A DNA stretch of 64,000 nucleotides from XYD12-FULL-36-8 sp964391015. Lineage in GTDB: Bacteria; Bacteroidota; Ignavibacteria; Ignavibacteriales; Ignavibacteriaceae. Shown here in pieces: positions 44,126 through 53,106 of the stretch (the first letter of the stretch is position 1; the number at the start of each line of letters is the position of its first letter). The position numbers were made by a program, and so were the translations under genes. The stretch is from the NCBI GenBank assembly GCA_964391015.1, contig CAYMKU010000002.1:139756-203755 (forward strand), read 5' to 3'. Below the pieces are notes generated by a model that did no database searches, was not told where the DNA came from, and worked only from the letters and a program-made list of their open reading frames with translations.

Positions 44126-45007
44126 TCAGAAAAGATTTGCATGAATTAGCGTTGCCGTAAACGTCATTTCTTTCTTAATCATTAACTTATTTTTATCTTC
44201 CATACTTATGTTATTCAAACTGTGGCTGGGAACGATTTTCGAATATTCAGTAAGTATTTTTCTCTCGTGCTCTCTATAAAAAGCAACTTTAATATTAGTA
44301 TTGGGAAAGTTGAGTCTTAGTTGCTCAAGATTGTTTTTAACATTATGATCTTTTCTTGCATCATTAAACTTCGTTGCTACGATTATCTCCTTGGGGTCTA
44401 TTGCCAGTTGAAAGATGGTTGAAATAACCATATAATCTTCACACTCTTTAAATAAATACTCATCATATATTACTATTTGTTTTGCATACATTATAAAAGG
44501 TTCTAAGAATTTAAATCCTTCGATTGTTTCACCTTTGTTGAAATAACAAACTTTTTCTTTTCGGAGTAGGTTGGTCAGTTTATCATTCCTCTCATTAAAT
44601 TCCTTGATCGAGTAGTCCTTCAATTTGTCATACTTGAGTTTTTTATCGCAAACTAAAATTTTAGAACTAGACTTTTCGGCTAATTCTATACATAGCTTTT
44701 CTATTTGAATGCTCATTGCTTCAATAGGCAGTGGATACATCATTAAAATTTTGGTTAAGTCTGTATCAAGGATTTTTCTTACTATTTCACCGTACTCGAA
44801 CCGATTCACATTGATAAGCTCAGCTAAGCTGTTTTTATAGTGCACTATCCAATTTGAGCTTCTATCCAGGCAGATCACGTGATAATTTTTAAGGTGTTCT
44901 ACTAATTTATTATACTGGTTTCTTGAATTCTCATCATAAAAGTTTCGCGCAAGTTGAAAGATTAAATTCTCTAAAGTTTGAGTATGTATTGTAACTGGTT
45001 GTCGCAT
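44126..45007 (-). CDS. Unrecognised protein partner of a DUF3696-type ATPase
   Basis: 293 aa; I do not recognise the family. Visible blocks are TLENLIFQLARNFYDENSRNQ near the N-terminus, NYHVICLDRSSNWIVHYKNS, and KILVCDKKLKYDKLKDYS. The C-terminal HERKILTEYSKIVPSHSLNNI resembles the H-x-R-x-I-x-T-x-Y...HSL pattern seen in some MIT/phospholipase-D-like effector domains. It starts 4 bases after the ATPase gene on the same strand, so the two form one translation unit. By context it could be the effector of a two-gene defence module. Confidence 0.65.
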   Translation of the reverse strand: MRQPVTIHTQTLENLIFQLARNFYDENSRNQYNKLVEHLKNYHVICLDRSSNWIVHYKNSLAELINVNRFEYGEIVRKILDTDLTKILMMYPLPIEAMSIQIEKLCIELAEKSSSKILVCDKKLKYDKLKDYSIKEFNERNDKLTNLLRKEKVCYFNKGETIEGFKFLEPFIMYAKQIVIYDEYLFKECEDYMVISTIFQLAIDPKEIIVATKFNDARKDHNVKNNLEQLRLNFPNTNIKVAFYREHERKILTEYSKIVPSHSLNNISMEDKNKLMIKKEMTFTATLIHANLF

Positions 45008-45011
45008 GCTC

Positions 45012-46568
45012 TTAATTTTTTCTACTTAAAATTTCTTCAATAAGCTGGATGTTTAATGTTGCTGATTCCTCAAAGAAACCATGCGGCCATGGTTTAGTAA
45101 ACACACCCCTATCGTTTAACGGCAACTCGACTATCTTGGTTGAATTATCCTTTTCATTTATATCAAAGTACAAGACATGAATTTCTTTTGGGCTAATCTC
45201 CCCCTTGGCAACAAGCAATTGAAATTTTCTAATTAGATGTTCGCTGTGTGTTTCAATAATTAAGAACCATGGTTCAACTTTATTTTTGATGTAAACAAAA
45301 AAATCGGCCAATTTCATTTGTAGTTTTGGGTGCAGATGTAGTTCTGGTTGTCTGACATACCTTGCCAAATCATAATTTATACAATTAAAAACGATTGGAA
45401 GAATTTGTTTGCCACCAGAGCTTAATGATGATAAAGAAAAGGATTTTCCCTTGTGAGATAATAAAATTTCAAAAATTTTGGTATTTGGTTTTATTTTTTC
45501 AACCTGCTTAATAGATATTTCTTCGGCGATACCAAATTCTGAAAGCCAATGCTCAAGTATTTCTTTCCTGTTTTCAAAACCGGGGAGTATATCAATTACA
45601 TTCTTCTTGCCAAGTAAGAAAGCTGCCAATTCATAGAAGTCTTCCTCAATAAACTTATCGGTCATTATAAAATGCATGGGCGGTTGCTTTCGGGTTTCAT
45701 CAATCAAATCTCTTGTTCCAAGATTAGTATGGACGTCGGCCAAATTGGAGCGAATCGAGTTAAAATTTTCAAACGCTTTCTCACTAAGCCTACTAATTTC
45801 ATAGAAAGACATATTGCTTCCGTATTTTGTTCTTTTAGATGCTAGATAAACCAAAATTGTAAGCATGTTTTTATCTTTAACGTAATCATTATAAAAAAAT
45901 TTGTTTGTTAAAATTCCGTATGAAAGTTTAATAATGGTTTTTTCTTCTTTAGACACTTCTTCTAAGTAATTACAATCTGTTTTATATATTATTAGTCCGA
46001 AAGAAACTATTTTCTCAAGTTCTTCCTTTTTATCACTGATTTCTTCTATAAAAGAGGGGGGTAATTCAGTTTTCAGATAATCAACTATCTTTTTAAATTC
46101 CACCGCTAATTTAAATTCTTTAAAATAATTCAAATTAATTTTTAACCAGAATTTCTTGCGATCCTTAATACCGGTAGATGATGAAATCATCCTCTTTTCA
46201 AACTTCAATATTTCAAACGTTGGATTTCCTTCAAAATTAATAAACGATGTTGTGGCATTTATTTCTTCTGTTATTTCTTCAACTGAACCAAATTGACTGC
46301 GGGCTGAAATTTCAAACCGTTTTTTGTTTTTAATAGAAATCAAATCTTCAAACGAGTAATTATTCAAAAAATCCGGTGAGTTTTCAGATCCCTCAAAAAA
46401 TCTCAACGATTTACTAAATATGTTTAGCGCTTCTATAACCGTTGACTTCCCGCTTCCATTGGGGCCAACCAATATTGTGATTGGCTTTAGTTCAAAGCTA
46501 ATTTTCTTAACAAATTTCTTAAAGTTTGAGATAGTGATTATTGGATAGTGTGTAAAACCTTTGGTCAT
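45012..46568 (-). CDS. AAA ATPase with DUF3696-like C-terminus
   Basis: 518 aa. Walker A is ITILVGPNGSGKSTVIEALN near residues 31-50, the ABC-type signature is FSLSSLSSGGKQILPIVF, and the Walker B/D-loop equivalent is QPELHLHPKLQMKLADFF. WFLIIETHSEHLIRKFQ supplies the switch His. The end GVFTKPWPHGFFEES matches the DUF3696 pattern (wP.GFF). Such SMC-like ATPases are found in many phage-defence systems and sense or drive an effector encoded next to them. Only the unrecognised gene at 44126 is in the same operon. Confidence 0.8.
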   Translation of the reverse strand: MTKGFTHYPIITISNFKKFVKKISFELKPITILVGPNGSGKSTVIEALNIFSKSLRFFEGSENSPDFLNNYSFEDLISIKNKKRFEISARSQFGSVEEITEEINATTSFINFEGNPTFEILKFEKRMISSSTGIKDRKKFWLKINLNYFKEFKLAVEFKKIVDYLKTELPPSFIEEISDKKEELEKIVSFGLIIYKTDCNYLEEVSKEEKTIIKLSYGILTNKFFYNDYVKDKNMLTILVYLASKRTKYGSNMSFYEISRLSEKAFENFNSIRSNLADVHTNLGTRDLIDETRKQPPMHFIMTDKFIEEDFYELAAFLLGKKNVIDILPGFENRKEILEHWLSEFGIAEEISIKQVEKIKPNTKIFEILLSHKGKSFSLSSLSSGGKQILPIVFNCINYDLARYVRQPELHLHPKLQMKLADFFVYIKNKVEPWFLIIETHSEHLIRKFQLLVAKGEISPKEIHVLYFDINEKDNSTKIVELPLNDRGVFTKPWPHGFFEESATLNIQLIEEILSRKN

Positions 46569-46696
46569 ATCAATTCCTATTAGAAAAATTATTTCTTATG
46601 CTAAACTAAGTATTGCAATATTCATTTTCATGTGCTTCTTGTTGATAAAACAAAATTACTTTAGCTTCGCACAAACGATTTTCAAAAATTTCAACC

Positions 46697-47188
46697 ATGA
46701 AAGAATTAGACTTTAAACCGCACAAATCTATCGAGGAATTTAGGAACAATTACAAATTACATGATTTGGCTGAGCAATATGGCAAAAATTTACTTATTCA
46801 GTGGGGAATAAATTTTGAAATTTTTGGCAAGGATAAGCGATATGAAAAAGTTTGGGAGCGGGGAAAAGATAAGCCAGATTTGATTATTTCTTACAAAAGA
46901 AAAGAAGCACTACTCGATTGGAAAGGTAAACATAAATCAAGATGGATAATGAACGAACGCGCATATCATGCATATTTGGATTGGAAAACTAAGATGAATA
47001 TCCCTGTTTTTATAATATTCTTTTTATTTGGTGAGAAAGAAATTTTGTTAGAAAATCGAATTGCTGTAATCGGAATCCATTCACCGAAACTATCAAAAGA
47101 AAAGGAGTGGGATAAAAATAAAACTGTTGAGTTTGAAAATTCGCTTCCTGCTTTTTCTAAATCTGAGCTTTTAAAATACCTACTTTAG
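46697..47188 (+). CDS. Small protein with PD-(D/E)XK nuclease-like pattern
   Basis: 163 aa. RGKDKPDLIISYKRKEALLD followed directly by WKGK fits the PD...(D/E)xK core of a restriction-endonuclease-like fold (Asp-Leu in one strand, Asp-Trp-Lys in the next). The rest (AYLDWKTKMNIPVFIIFFLFG) would supply the fourth strand. It faces away from the ATPase gene across 128 bases. Whether it acts with that module is unknown. A nuclease role is a prediction from the motif alone. Confidence 0.6.
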   Translation: MKELDFKPHKSIEEFRNNYKLHDLAEQYGKNLLIQWGINFEIFGKDKRYEKVWERGKDKPDLIISYKRKEALLDWKGKHKSRWIMNERAYHAYLDWKTKMNIPVFIIFFLFGEKEILLENRIAVIGIHSPKLSKEKEWDKNKTVEFENSLPAFSKSELLKYLL

Positions 47189-47251
47189 CGCAGCTCTATT
47201 TCTCTAAATGAATTACCACCAAAAAAACGAATCTGCTAAGTTCTACTATTA

Positions 47252-49963
47252 TTAAAAATAATACCCAATTGAAAAATAAAAAATTATTTCTCCCCAATTA
47301 ATTGGGTTGTCTGGTAAATTCTTTTTGAAAAGAAAACTTCTTCCCACTGCAAAGTCTGCAGGACCAATTGGGCTATCAAGGGAGATCGTCACTCCAATTC
47401 CGTGTCGTAGATCCTTAAAACGAATGGCTTCCTGGACAGCCCAAATTGAACCCAGATCATATCTAAGCATAAGGTAGGTATCAAAAAATAAGTCAACAGG
47501 CAAATTGTATCTATATTCAAGAGATGCCAAGAATAATTGTCTTCCTCTAAACTCATCTTCTCTCATCCCAAAAAATGAATTCAGTCCGCCAAGAGAATAA
47601 TGTTGGCTCAGCGGCAATGTCTTGTCGCCAAAACCAAGCGAAATTCGTGGAGAGATCGTATGATCATCAGAAAAGGTAAAGTAATTTTTATAATCAATGG
47701 AAAAATTTGTGAAGCCGATATCTCCACCAAGAAATGTTTGTCCGGTTTCATATGCTCCAGAAAAAAGGAATCCGTTCTGTGGATATGGATATTTATCCTG
47801 TGTATCAATAGTCGTGCTGATTTTTAAGCTTACAATTTTAGTTTTGTACGGAGAGACTACTTCATTCGTCTTGTTTTTAACTTGGTCATACTGATACTTA
47901 CCTTTGAAAATGAGGTTTCCAAATTTTTCCACCTGCGTTCCTACTGAAAGAGACGCCCCATAAAAAATTTGGCGATACTCGCCCAAAACTGAGCGAGAAA
48001 ATTTGTTCCTGGAAACAGGGGGATCGTCTCCATAAAGGAAAGCATCATCAATTTTATAATATGCGTTAATCTTATAAGTAAAATAAGTATTCCAAACCCG
48101 ATTAGATTTGTGCTCTAAAATAAATCCTCTGTCTCTTGTTCCACCGTAAATCAAAGCTCCTATTTCTGTTCCGCTTCCAAATAAATTCTCATCCCGAACA
48201 TCTAGGCTGAATTGTGTTTTGTTTTCACCGTCAGCCCTAAAACCCAACCTTGCTATTCCAGACACCTTTTCCGATACCTTAAGATGAACAACGTTTTCAT
48301 TTCCTTCTTTTACGACACTAAATACAACATCACTAAAAAGATTGGTGCTTCTAAGGTTGGTCAAACCCTCCTCAATATTTTGATATAAGAAATAATCTCC
48401 TTCTTTTACCGGAAATTCCCTTGTTATTACTGTTTCGTCGGTCCTGTCGTTACCCTCCAAGAAAATTTTAGAAATTTTGCCCTCATCAAAAGTCAAAGAA
48501 AGGTTTCCCGTCTCTTGATTAAATGAAATGTCTGTTAAATCCGCAAGCGAATATCCTCTCGCCCTATAAAGACTATGTATTTGAATAATTGAGGTAACTA
48601 CTTTCTTTTCAACAAATGGTTTGTCCAAAAGATATATCAAAATCGAATCAATCAAATCTTTCTCAACTACCTCAACTCCAAAAACCGTATATGATTTAAT
48701 CGTGGGTTTTTTCTCACCAATAACTTCAATTGAACAACGATTGCCTTTGTACTCAACATGTGCTTCTAGTGTTTTGTATTCACCAGATTTATATACATCA
48801 TTAAGTGCGCATTTAATTGATGCTTTAGAAACCGAATCACCCACATCAATATAGTTTGCAAGTGCTTCAGGAAATTCAGGTACGCTCATGCTATTAATTA
48901 TTGGGTTTTTATAGTAACAATTATTTTCACTGCATTTTAATTCTGTTAAAGAATCAATCTTGATTTTAATTTGTTCAACAAAAGGTTTGGCGGATATATA
49001 TCCTTTTGCAATTATAGAATCTAGATTTGTAAAATCATTTGCCGCTACATTCTGTAGCTCTGGTTGAATTATCAAATTTGCGGATTTTAACTGCAGTTCA
49101 TTTAACAACTTCATTGGGATGCTTACAACTTGATCTGCAACAATCCAAGGATATACAAGCTCATCTTCATTGTGTAAGCCGCTTGTAGTGTTCACGGCTA
49201 AGATAAAATCTGCACCTTCCTCTAATGCGGTTTTTACAGGAATATTTGCTACCAAACCACCATCAACTAAAAGTAGTGAGTCATATTTTGTAGGCGACAG
49301 AAGAAAAGATACGCTCGAACTTGCCCTAATTGCCAAACTCAACGAACCATGATTTAACACGACCTTTTCTCCAGTTACTAAATCTGTACACACCGTCCTA
49401 AATTTATAAAGTAGATTATCAAAACTTTCTCTAACATGAATGGGGGCTTGTAGTGTAAGTAGATTTAGCTGATTTGATAATTTTTGTCCGTCGTTTATTG
49501 CAGTAGGAATTATTGGCTTCAGCCCTTGTAAACGAAGATTAAGAATTGCTTTATCTTCAGATATTTTTTGATCTATGAACAGTTCGCGTCTGTTCAGTTT
49601 TCTATCTAAGGATACAAATGAGCCCCAATCAACTACCCTTACTATCGAATCAAGCTCGCCTATTGTGTAACCTGCGGAATACAATCCACCAACCACGCTG
49701 CCCATGCTTGTTCCAACAATCAAATCAATGGGTATATTTCCTTCTTCTAGTGCCCTAAGAACACCTATTTGAGCTAAACCCCTGGCTCCGCCTCCACTAA
49801 GAGCAAGAGCAACAACAGGGTTATCTTTTGAAATATTTTCGGTAAGATTAAATGGTAAAGATCTTATTGTTGTTTCAATCTTTATGATCTCAGTCTGCTG
49901 AGCAAATGAAATTGAAAGAAAAAGAGGAAAGAAAAGAAAAAATATTTTTCTACAAATATGCAT
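47252..49963 (-). CDS. Patatin-like phospholipase fused to POTRA and outer-membrane barrel
   Basis: 903 aa from ATG 49963, which gives a signal peptide (MHICRKIFFLFFPLFLSISF, cleaved after AQ); a longer frame would overlap the yidC gene. The patatin domain has GGGARG (57-62), the nucleophile Ser86 in GTSMGS, and the Asp in DGGLVAN near residue 231. A POTRA-like region and a BamA/Omp85-type barrel (RLGFRADGENKTQFSLDVRD; LGGLNSFFGMRED) follow. This is the architecture of type Vd-like patatin autotransporters (PlpD) in Bacteroidota: a lipase presented at the outer membrane. Confidence 0.9.
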   Translation of the reverse strand: MHICRKIFFLFFPLFLSISFAQQTEIIKIETTIRSLPFNLTENISKDNPVVALALSGGGARGLAQIGVLRALEEGNIPIDLIVGTSMGSVVGGLYSAGYTIGELDSIVRVVDWGSFVSLDRKLNRRELFIDQKISEDKAILNLRLQGLKPIIPTAINDGQKLSNQLNLLTLQAPIHVRESFDNLLYKFRTVCTDLVTGEKVVLNHGSLSLAIRASSSVSFLLSPTKYDSLLLVDGGLVANIPVKTALEEGADFILAVNTTSGLHNEDELVYPWIVADQVVSIPMKLLNELQLKSANLIIQPELQNVAANDFTNLDSIIAKGYISAKPFVEQIKIKIDSLTELKCSENNCYYKNPIINSMSVPEFPEALANYIDVGDSVSKASIKCALNDVYKSGEYKTLEAHVEYKGNRCSIEVIGEKKPTIKSYTVFGVEVVEKDLIDSILIYLLDKPFVEKKVVTSIIQIHSLYRARGYSLADLTDISFNQETGNLSLTFDEGKISKIFLEGNDRTDETVITREFPVKEGDYFLYQNIEEGLTNLRSTNLFSDVVFSVVKEGNENVVHLKVSEKVSGIARLGFRADGENKTQFSLDVRDENLFGSGTEIGALIYGGTRDRGFILEHKSNRVWNTYFTYKINAYYKIDDAFLYGDDPPVSRNKFSRSVLGEYRQIFYGASLSVGTQVEKFGNLIFKGKYQYDQVKNKTNEVVSPYKTKIVSLKISTTIDTQDKYPYPQNGFLFSGAYETGQTFLGGDIGFTNFSIDYKNYFTFSDDHTISPRISLGFGDKTLPLSQHYSLGGLNSFFGMREDEFRGRQLFLASLEYRYNLPVDLFFDTYLMLRYDLGSIWAVQEAIRFKDLRHGIGVTISLDSPIGPADFAVGRSFLFKKNLPDNPINWGEIIFYFSIGYYF

Positions 49964-50033
49964 TAAAGAAAAAAATATTTGTGCTTCAGAATTATATTCA
50001 TTTCTGAAGTATTTACAAACACCCCAACGATTC

Positions 50034-51905
50034 TTATTTTTTTCTTCGCTGTTGTTGAGCTTTGGCACTTTGTTCTGCTGTTTCCATCAATCGTTCCATG
50101 AACCCTTTTTTCTTTCCCGGTTTTTGTGCAATGGGTTCTAACACAACATTGTCGTGCTTTTTATTCACATAAAATTGCTGCAAAATTGAAAATAAGTTGA
50201 ACATAAAATAATACAGGTTCAATCCGGATGGAAAACTCATAAACATCAAAGTCAGCATGATAGGCATAATGTAGACCAAGCTTTGCTGTTTTGGATCTTT
50301 TACCGTCATCTTCTGTTGAATAAATGTCGTTATGCCCATTAAAAGTGCCAGCCCGCTTATTTTATCTATTCCAAAAAGTGGAATCTTTAGGGGTAACTTT
50401 GCAATAATATCGGGTCGAGAAAGATCGTTCATCCAAAACATAAATGGCTGCTGTCTTAAATCTATTGCAACTTGAAATAATCCCCACATTGCAACAAAAA
50501 TTGGCATTTGAAGAATAAGAGGTAAACATCCGCCAGCAGGATTTACGCCGTAAGTAGAATATAACTTCATTGTTTCCTTATTCATCTTTTGGGGATCATC
50601 TTTATACTTTTCCTTAATCTCTGAAATCTTGGGTTGTAGTAGCTGCATCTTCTTCATTGAGTGTAAGCTGCTCTTTGTTAAAGGATAAAGAACAACTTTT
50701 ATTATCAAGGAAAAAACTATTATGACAAATCCGTAATTAGGAATAAAAATATGTAAAAAGTTAAAGAGAGGAAGAAGAACATATTCTGCAATTGGTCTGA
50801 CAACGAATTTTAATCCGAAGAAACTTCCAAAATCAACTATTTTTTCTAAGTTATTACCTTCGGCTTTTAGAATTGAATAGTCAACTGGCCCAATATATAA
50901 GGAAAATTGGTGCTTTTCATAGTTAGGATTTTTTAGAGGAAGGATCAATCTCGTTATATAAAATTCCTCAACGCCGTTATTATTTAAGTTAACATGTTCA
51001 CCTTTAATGTAACCCCCCTCAATGTTTTGCGGGTTTTTAGGTGAAATTATTGCCGCAAAGTATTTGTTCCTCACAGCAATCCAATCTATTCTTCCGGAAA
51101 AATCTTTTTCGACAACTTCCCCAGCAGATTTCGCATCTAAAATAACTTGTTCTCCTCCGTAAAATAAACTCGCATTAGAATAATTGGCTTCATCAACCGA
51201 GTTTTCCTCTACGAATCTTATTCCATTATCCCAAACAAGGTCGATCGCTCCGTTGCTAATAATGCTTTCCATTCCTTTCAGCTCAACTTCGGTATTCATT
51301 GAATACCTATTTCCATAAAAAATAAACAACTTGGTAAGCACTTTATTCCCATTAACATTTAAATTAAATGCAATCACCAATGAGTCATCGTTAGATATTT
51401 TATAATAGGTTTTGGACCCCAGAAAGTTAAAATCAAGCGTTCCTGTGTTGATGGCTTTTCCATCTGATGTAACAAAAGAAAGATTATAATTCCCGCCCCG
51501 TGAGTAATTTATAAGTTGAACTTTATCATAGTAAAAGTTTCTTCCCCCATCGGCATCAATTGAATACCAATTATTAAATTTTTTTAGGTAATATTTTTTT
51601 ATGTTGCCCCCCCGAGTTGATAACTCTAATTTTACTAAATCACTTTCTACAGTAATAACCTTTTCTTTACTGCTGGGGGCCATAAAAAAATTACCATATC
51701 TTGAACTGTCCGAGAGCTGCTTGCTCTCTTCTAACTTTTTTATAGTCTTATCTGAGGAACTTTTTTCATAAGACTTATCTTTTGATATTGCTGTCGTGTC
51801 TGCTGTTTTCTCGGGCGTGGTTGGCGATTGTGGTGAGTTAATAAATAACCACACTATTAAAATTGCGCTAATGAGAATAAAGGCTATTGTTGTATTTCTA
51901 TCCAT
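50034..51905 (-). CDS. yidC: Membrane protein insertase YidC
   Basis: 623 aa. The start MDRNTTIAFILISAILIVWLF is the N-terminal helix. A large periplasmic domain follows (about 60-340), then the core helices (YGFVIIVFSLIIKVVLYPLTK; VNPAGGCLPLILQMPIFVAMW; FPSGLNLYYFMFN) and a basic tail (KKHDNVVLEP; QQQRRKK). It inserts and folds inner-membrane proteins with or without SecYEG. It stands 12 bases after yidD in the rpmH-rnpA-yidD-yidC operon. Confidence 0.96.
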   Translation of the reverse strand: MDRNTTIAFILISAILIVWLFINSPQSPTTPEKTADTTAISKDKSYEKSSSDKTIKKLEESKQLSDSSRYGNFFMAPSSKEKVITVESDLVKLELSTRGGNIKKYYLKKFNNWYSIDADGGRNFYYDKVQLINYSRGGNYNLSFVTSDGKAINTGTLDFNFLGSKTYYKISNDDSLVIAFNLNVNGNKVLTKLFIFYGNRYSMNTEVELKGMESIISNGAIDLVWDNGIRFVEENSVDEANYSNASLFYGGEQVILDAKSAGEVVEKDFSGRIDWIAVRNKYFAAIISPKNPQNIEGGYIKGEHVNLNNNGVEEFYITRLILPLKNPNYEKHQFSLYIGPVDYSILKAEGNNLEKIVDFGSFFGLKFVVRPIAEYVLLPLFNFLHIFIPNYGFVIIVFSLIIKVVLYPLTKSSLHSMKKMQLLQPKISEIKEKYKDDPQKMNKETMKLYSTYGVNPAGGCLPLILQMPIFVAMWGLFQVAIDLRQQPFMFWMNDLSRPDIIAKLPLKIPLFGIDKISGLALLMGITTFIQQKMTVKDPKQQSLVYIMPIMLTLMFMSFPSGLNLYYFMFNLFSILQQFYVNKKHDNVVLEPIAQKPGKKKGFMERLMETAEQSAKAQQQRRKK

Positions 51906-51917
51906 AATTTTATTTCA

Positions 51918-52127
51918 CTATTCTATTGGGTCGTAACTACCTTTGTTAAACGGGTTACATCTTAAGATTCGCCAAATTGATTTAGCCCCACCTTTAATAA
52001 CCCCAAATTTTTCCAATGCCTGGATTGAGTACTCCGAGCATGTTGGATAAAAACGGCAAGCTGGTAGAAGCATGGGAGAAATGATTTTTTTGTAACCTCG
52101 TATTAAGAGAATAAAAATTCTCCTCAT
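51918..52127 (-). CDS. yidD: Membrane protein insertion efficiency factor YidD
   Basis: 69 aa, typical length. The family motif ACRFYPTCSEYSIQAL with its paired Cys and the end RCNPFNKGSYDPIE are both clear. It is a small membrane-associated helper of YidC insertion. The start overlaps the rnpA stop by 4 bases. Confidence 0.95.
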   Translation of the reverse strand: MRRIFILLIRGYKKIISPMLLPACRFYPTCSEYSIQALEKFGVIKGGAKSIWRILRCNPFNKGSYDPIE

Positions 52128-52528
52128 CTAATTTTTTCTTTTAAACTATCTATTATTTCTTTTATTTGGGGTTTAATGTCCATTAACCCTATGTGCTTGT
52201 TTTTTACTTGATTTAGTGCTTGTGGTGAGAATATAATTTCAAGCAAAGTGTTCTGTTTTTTACATTCTTCAATCAACTCAAGTTTATTACATCTATAAGA
52301 TTCTCTGATTAATCGCTTAATCCTGTTTCTCCAAACAGCATTTCCTAACTTTTTACTTACTGCAACTGCAAATTTTACTCCTGCTGCATTCATCACATTG
52401 CTGGATAATATAAAATTGGCTCTTATTGTATTATCTAATGAATAGGTTGTTTCGCCTTCAATAAAAATGTTTTCAAAATCTTTTTTGCTTTTAATTCTTT
52501 CAAAAGCAGAAAGCCCACAGGACTTCAA
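52124..52528 (-). CDS. rnpA: Ribonuclease P protein component
   Basis: 134 aa. The signature KFAVAVSKKLGNAVWRNRIK followed by RLIRESYR is the RNR-containing helix that binds the RNase P RNA; LSAFERIKSKKDFENIF opens the fold. It supports 5'-end maturation of tRNAs. The RNA subunit gene (rnpB) is not in the window. It starts 6 bases after rpmH. Confidence 0.95.
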   Translation of the reverse strand: MKSCGLSAFERIKSKKDFENIFIEGETTYSLDNTIRANFILSSNVMNAAGVKFAVAVSKKLGNAVWRNRIKRLIRESYRCNKLELIEECKKQNTLLEIIFSPQALNQVKNKHIGLMDIKPQIKEIIDSLKEKIR

Positions 52529-52534
52529 GTTTTT

Positions 52535-52678
52535 CTATTCATCGCTTACTGTTAATTTTTTTCTGCCCTTTGCTCTTCGTCTTGCCAAGACAGATCTTCC
52601 ATTTTTAGTTTTCATCCTTTCCCTGAATCCGTGGGTGTTTTTTCTCTTACGATTACTTGGTTGATAGGTTCGTTTCAT
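52535..52678 (-). CDS. rpmH: 50S ribosomal protein L34
   Basis: The frame from ATG 52678 to TAG 52535-52537 gives 47 aa: MKRTYQPSNRKRKNTHGFRE, then RMKTKNGRSVLARRRAKGRK and a short tail KLTVSDE. This is unmistakable L34. It heads the rpmH-rnpA-yidD-yidC operon, divergent from dnaA across the origin region, as in many bacteria. Confidence 0.97.
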   Translation of the reverse strand: MKRTYQPSNRKRKNTHGFRERMKTKNGRSVLARRRAKGRKKLTVSDE

Positions 52679-52862
52679 TTTTTTCCTAATTTATATTTAA
52701 AAGAGTTCAAAAATATATACACAGGCTCAAACAAACAATAAAAAAATTATCGCTGGTAATTTGGATTTTTCAAATAATCATTTTTGAAAAAATTAATTTG
52801 CTTTGAACAACATTACTTCATATTTTTTCAATTAGAGGGTTATCAATTTACTGTTAATGTTT

Positions 52863-52871
52863 TGTGGATAA
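52863..52871 (-). promoter_or_regulatory. DnaA box 1
   Basis: TGTGGATAA on the plus strand is the exact complement of the consensus TTATCCACA. It is followed closely by the dyad at 52881. Confidence 0.75.
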
Positions 52872-52880
52872 CTTTTTTTC

Positions 52881-52895
52881 GTGAAAACGTTTCAC
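52881..52895. promoter_or_regulatory. Dyad in the dnaA upstream region
   Basis: GTGAAA-ACG-TTTCAC is an inverted repeat with 6-base arms, 10 bases after DnaA box 1. Its half-sites are those of parS in reverse order. A protein-binding site is plausible but unproven. Confidence 0.4.
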
Positions 52896-53090
52896 AAATA
52901 CCTGACAAAGAAGGCAGTCGTTCTCGCTAGATTATTTTGTGTGAATAAAATCAAACTGTGTTTTAATTTATTATTTTATAATGGGTTATGGCATCATTTT
53001 AATGTTAATAACTTGTTGATGGGTTTCAATTTCTCTAAGTGTATCAAAGGCAAAACCTCTTAAATTTTAATGGCTTATAAAATTTCTTTT

Positions 53091-53099
53091 TGTGGATAA
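53091..53099 (-). promoter_or_regulatory. DnaA box 2, next to the dnaA start
   Basis: A second exact TGTGGATAA lies 7 bases before ATG 53107 and covers the alternative GTG start at 53092. Its position suits autorepression of dnaA. Confidence 0.75.
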
Positions 53100-53106
53100 T
53101 TCAAGC

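Larger units (their letters stand above)
52679..53106. other. rpmH-dnaA intergenic region, candidate origin
   Basis: 428 bases, AT-rich and without a gene. It contains two perfect DnaA boxes (52863-52871 and 53091-53099), a GTGAAA-N3-TTTCAC dyad at 52881-52895 and TGTTAATAA at 53003-53011. It probably holds the divergent promoters of rpmH and dnaA, and it is one of two candidate locations of oriC. Confidence 0.6.

Noticed and set aside
49964..50068. 35-codon N-terminal extension of the patatin gene overlapping yidC
   Set aside because: The extension is polar, overlaps the yidC 3' end and would bury the signal peptide.
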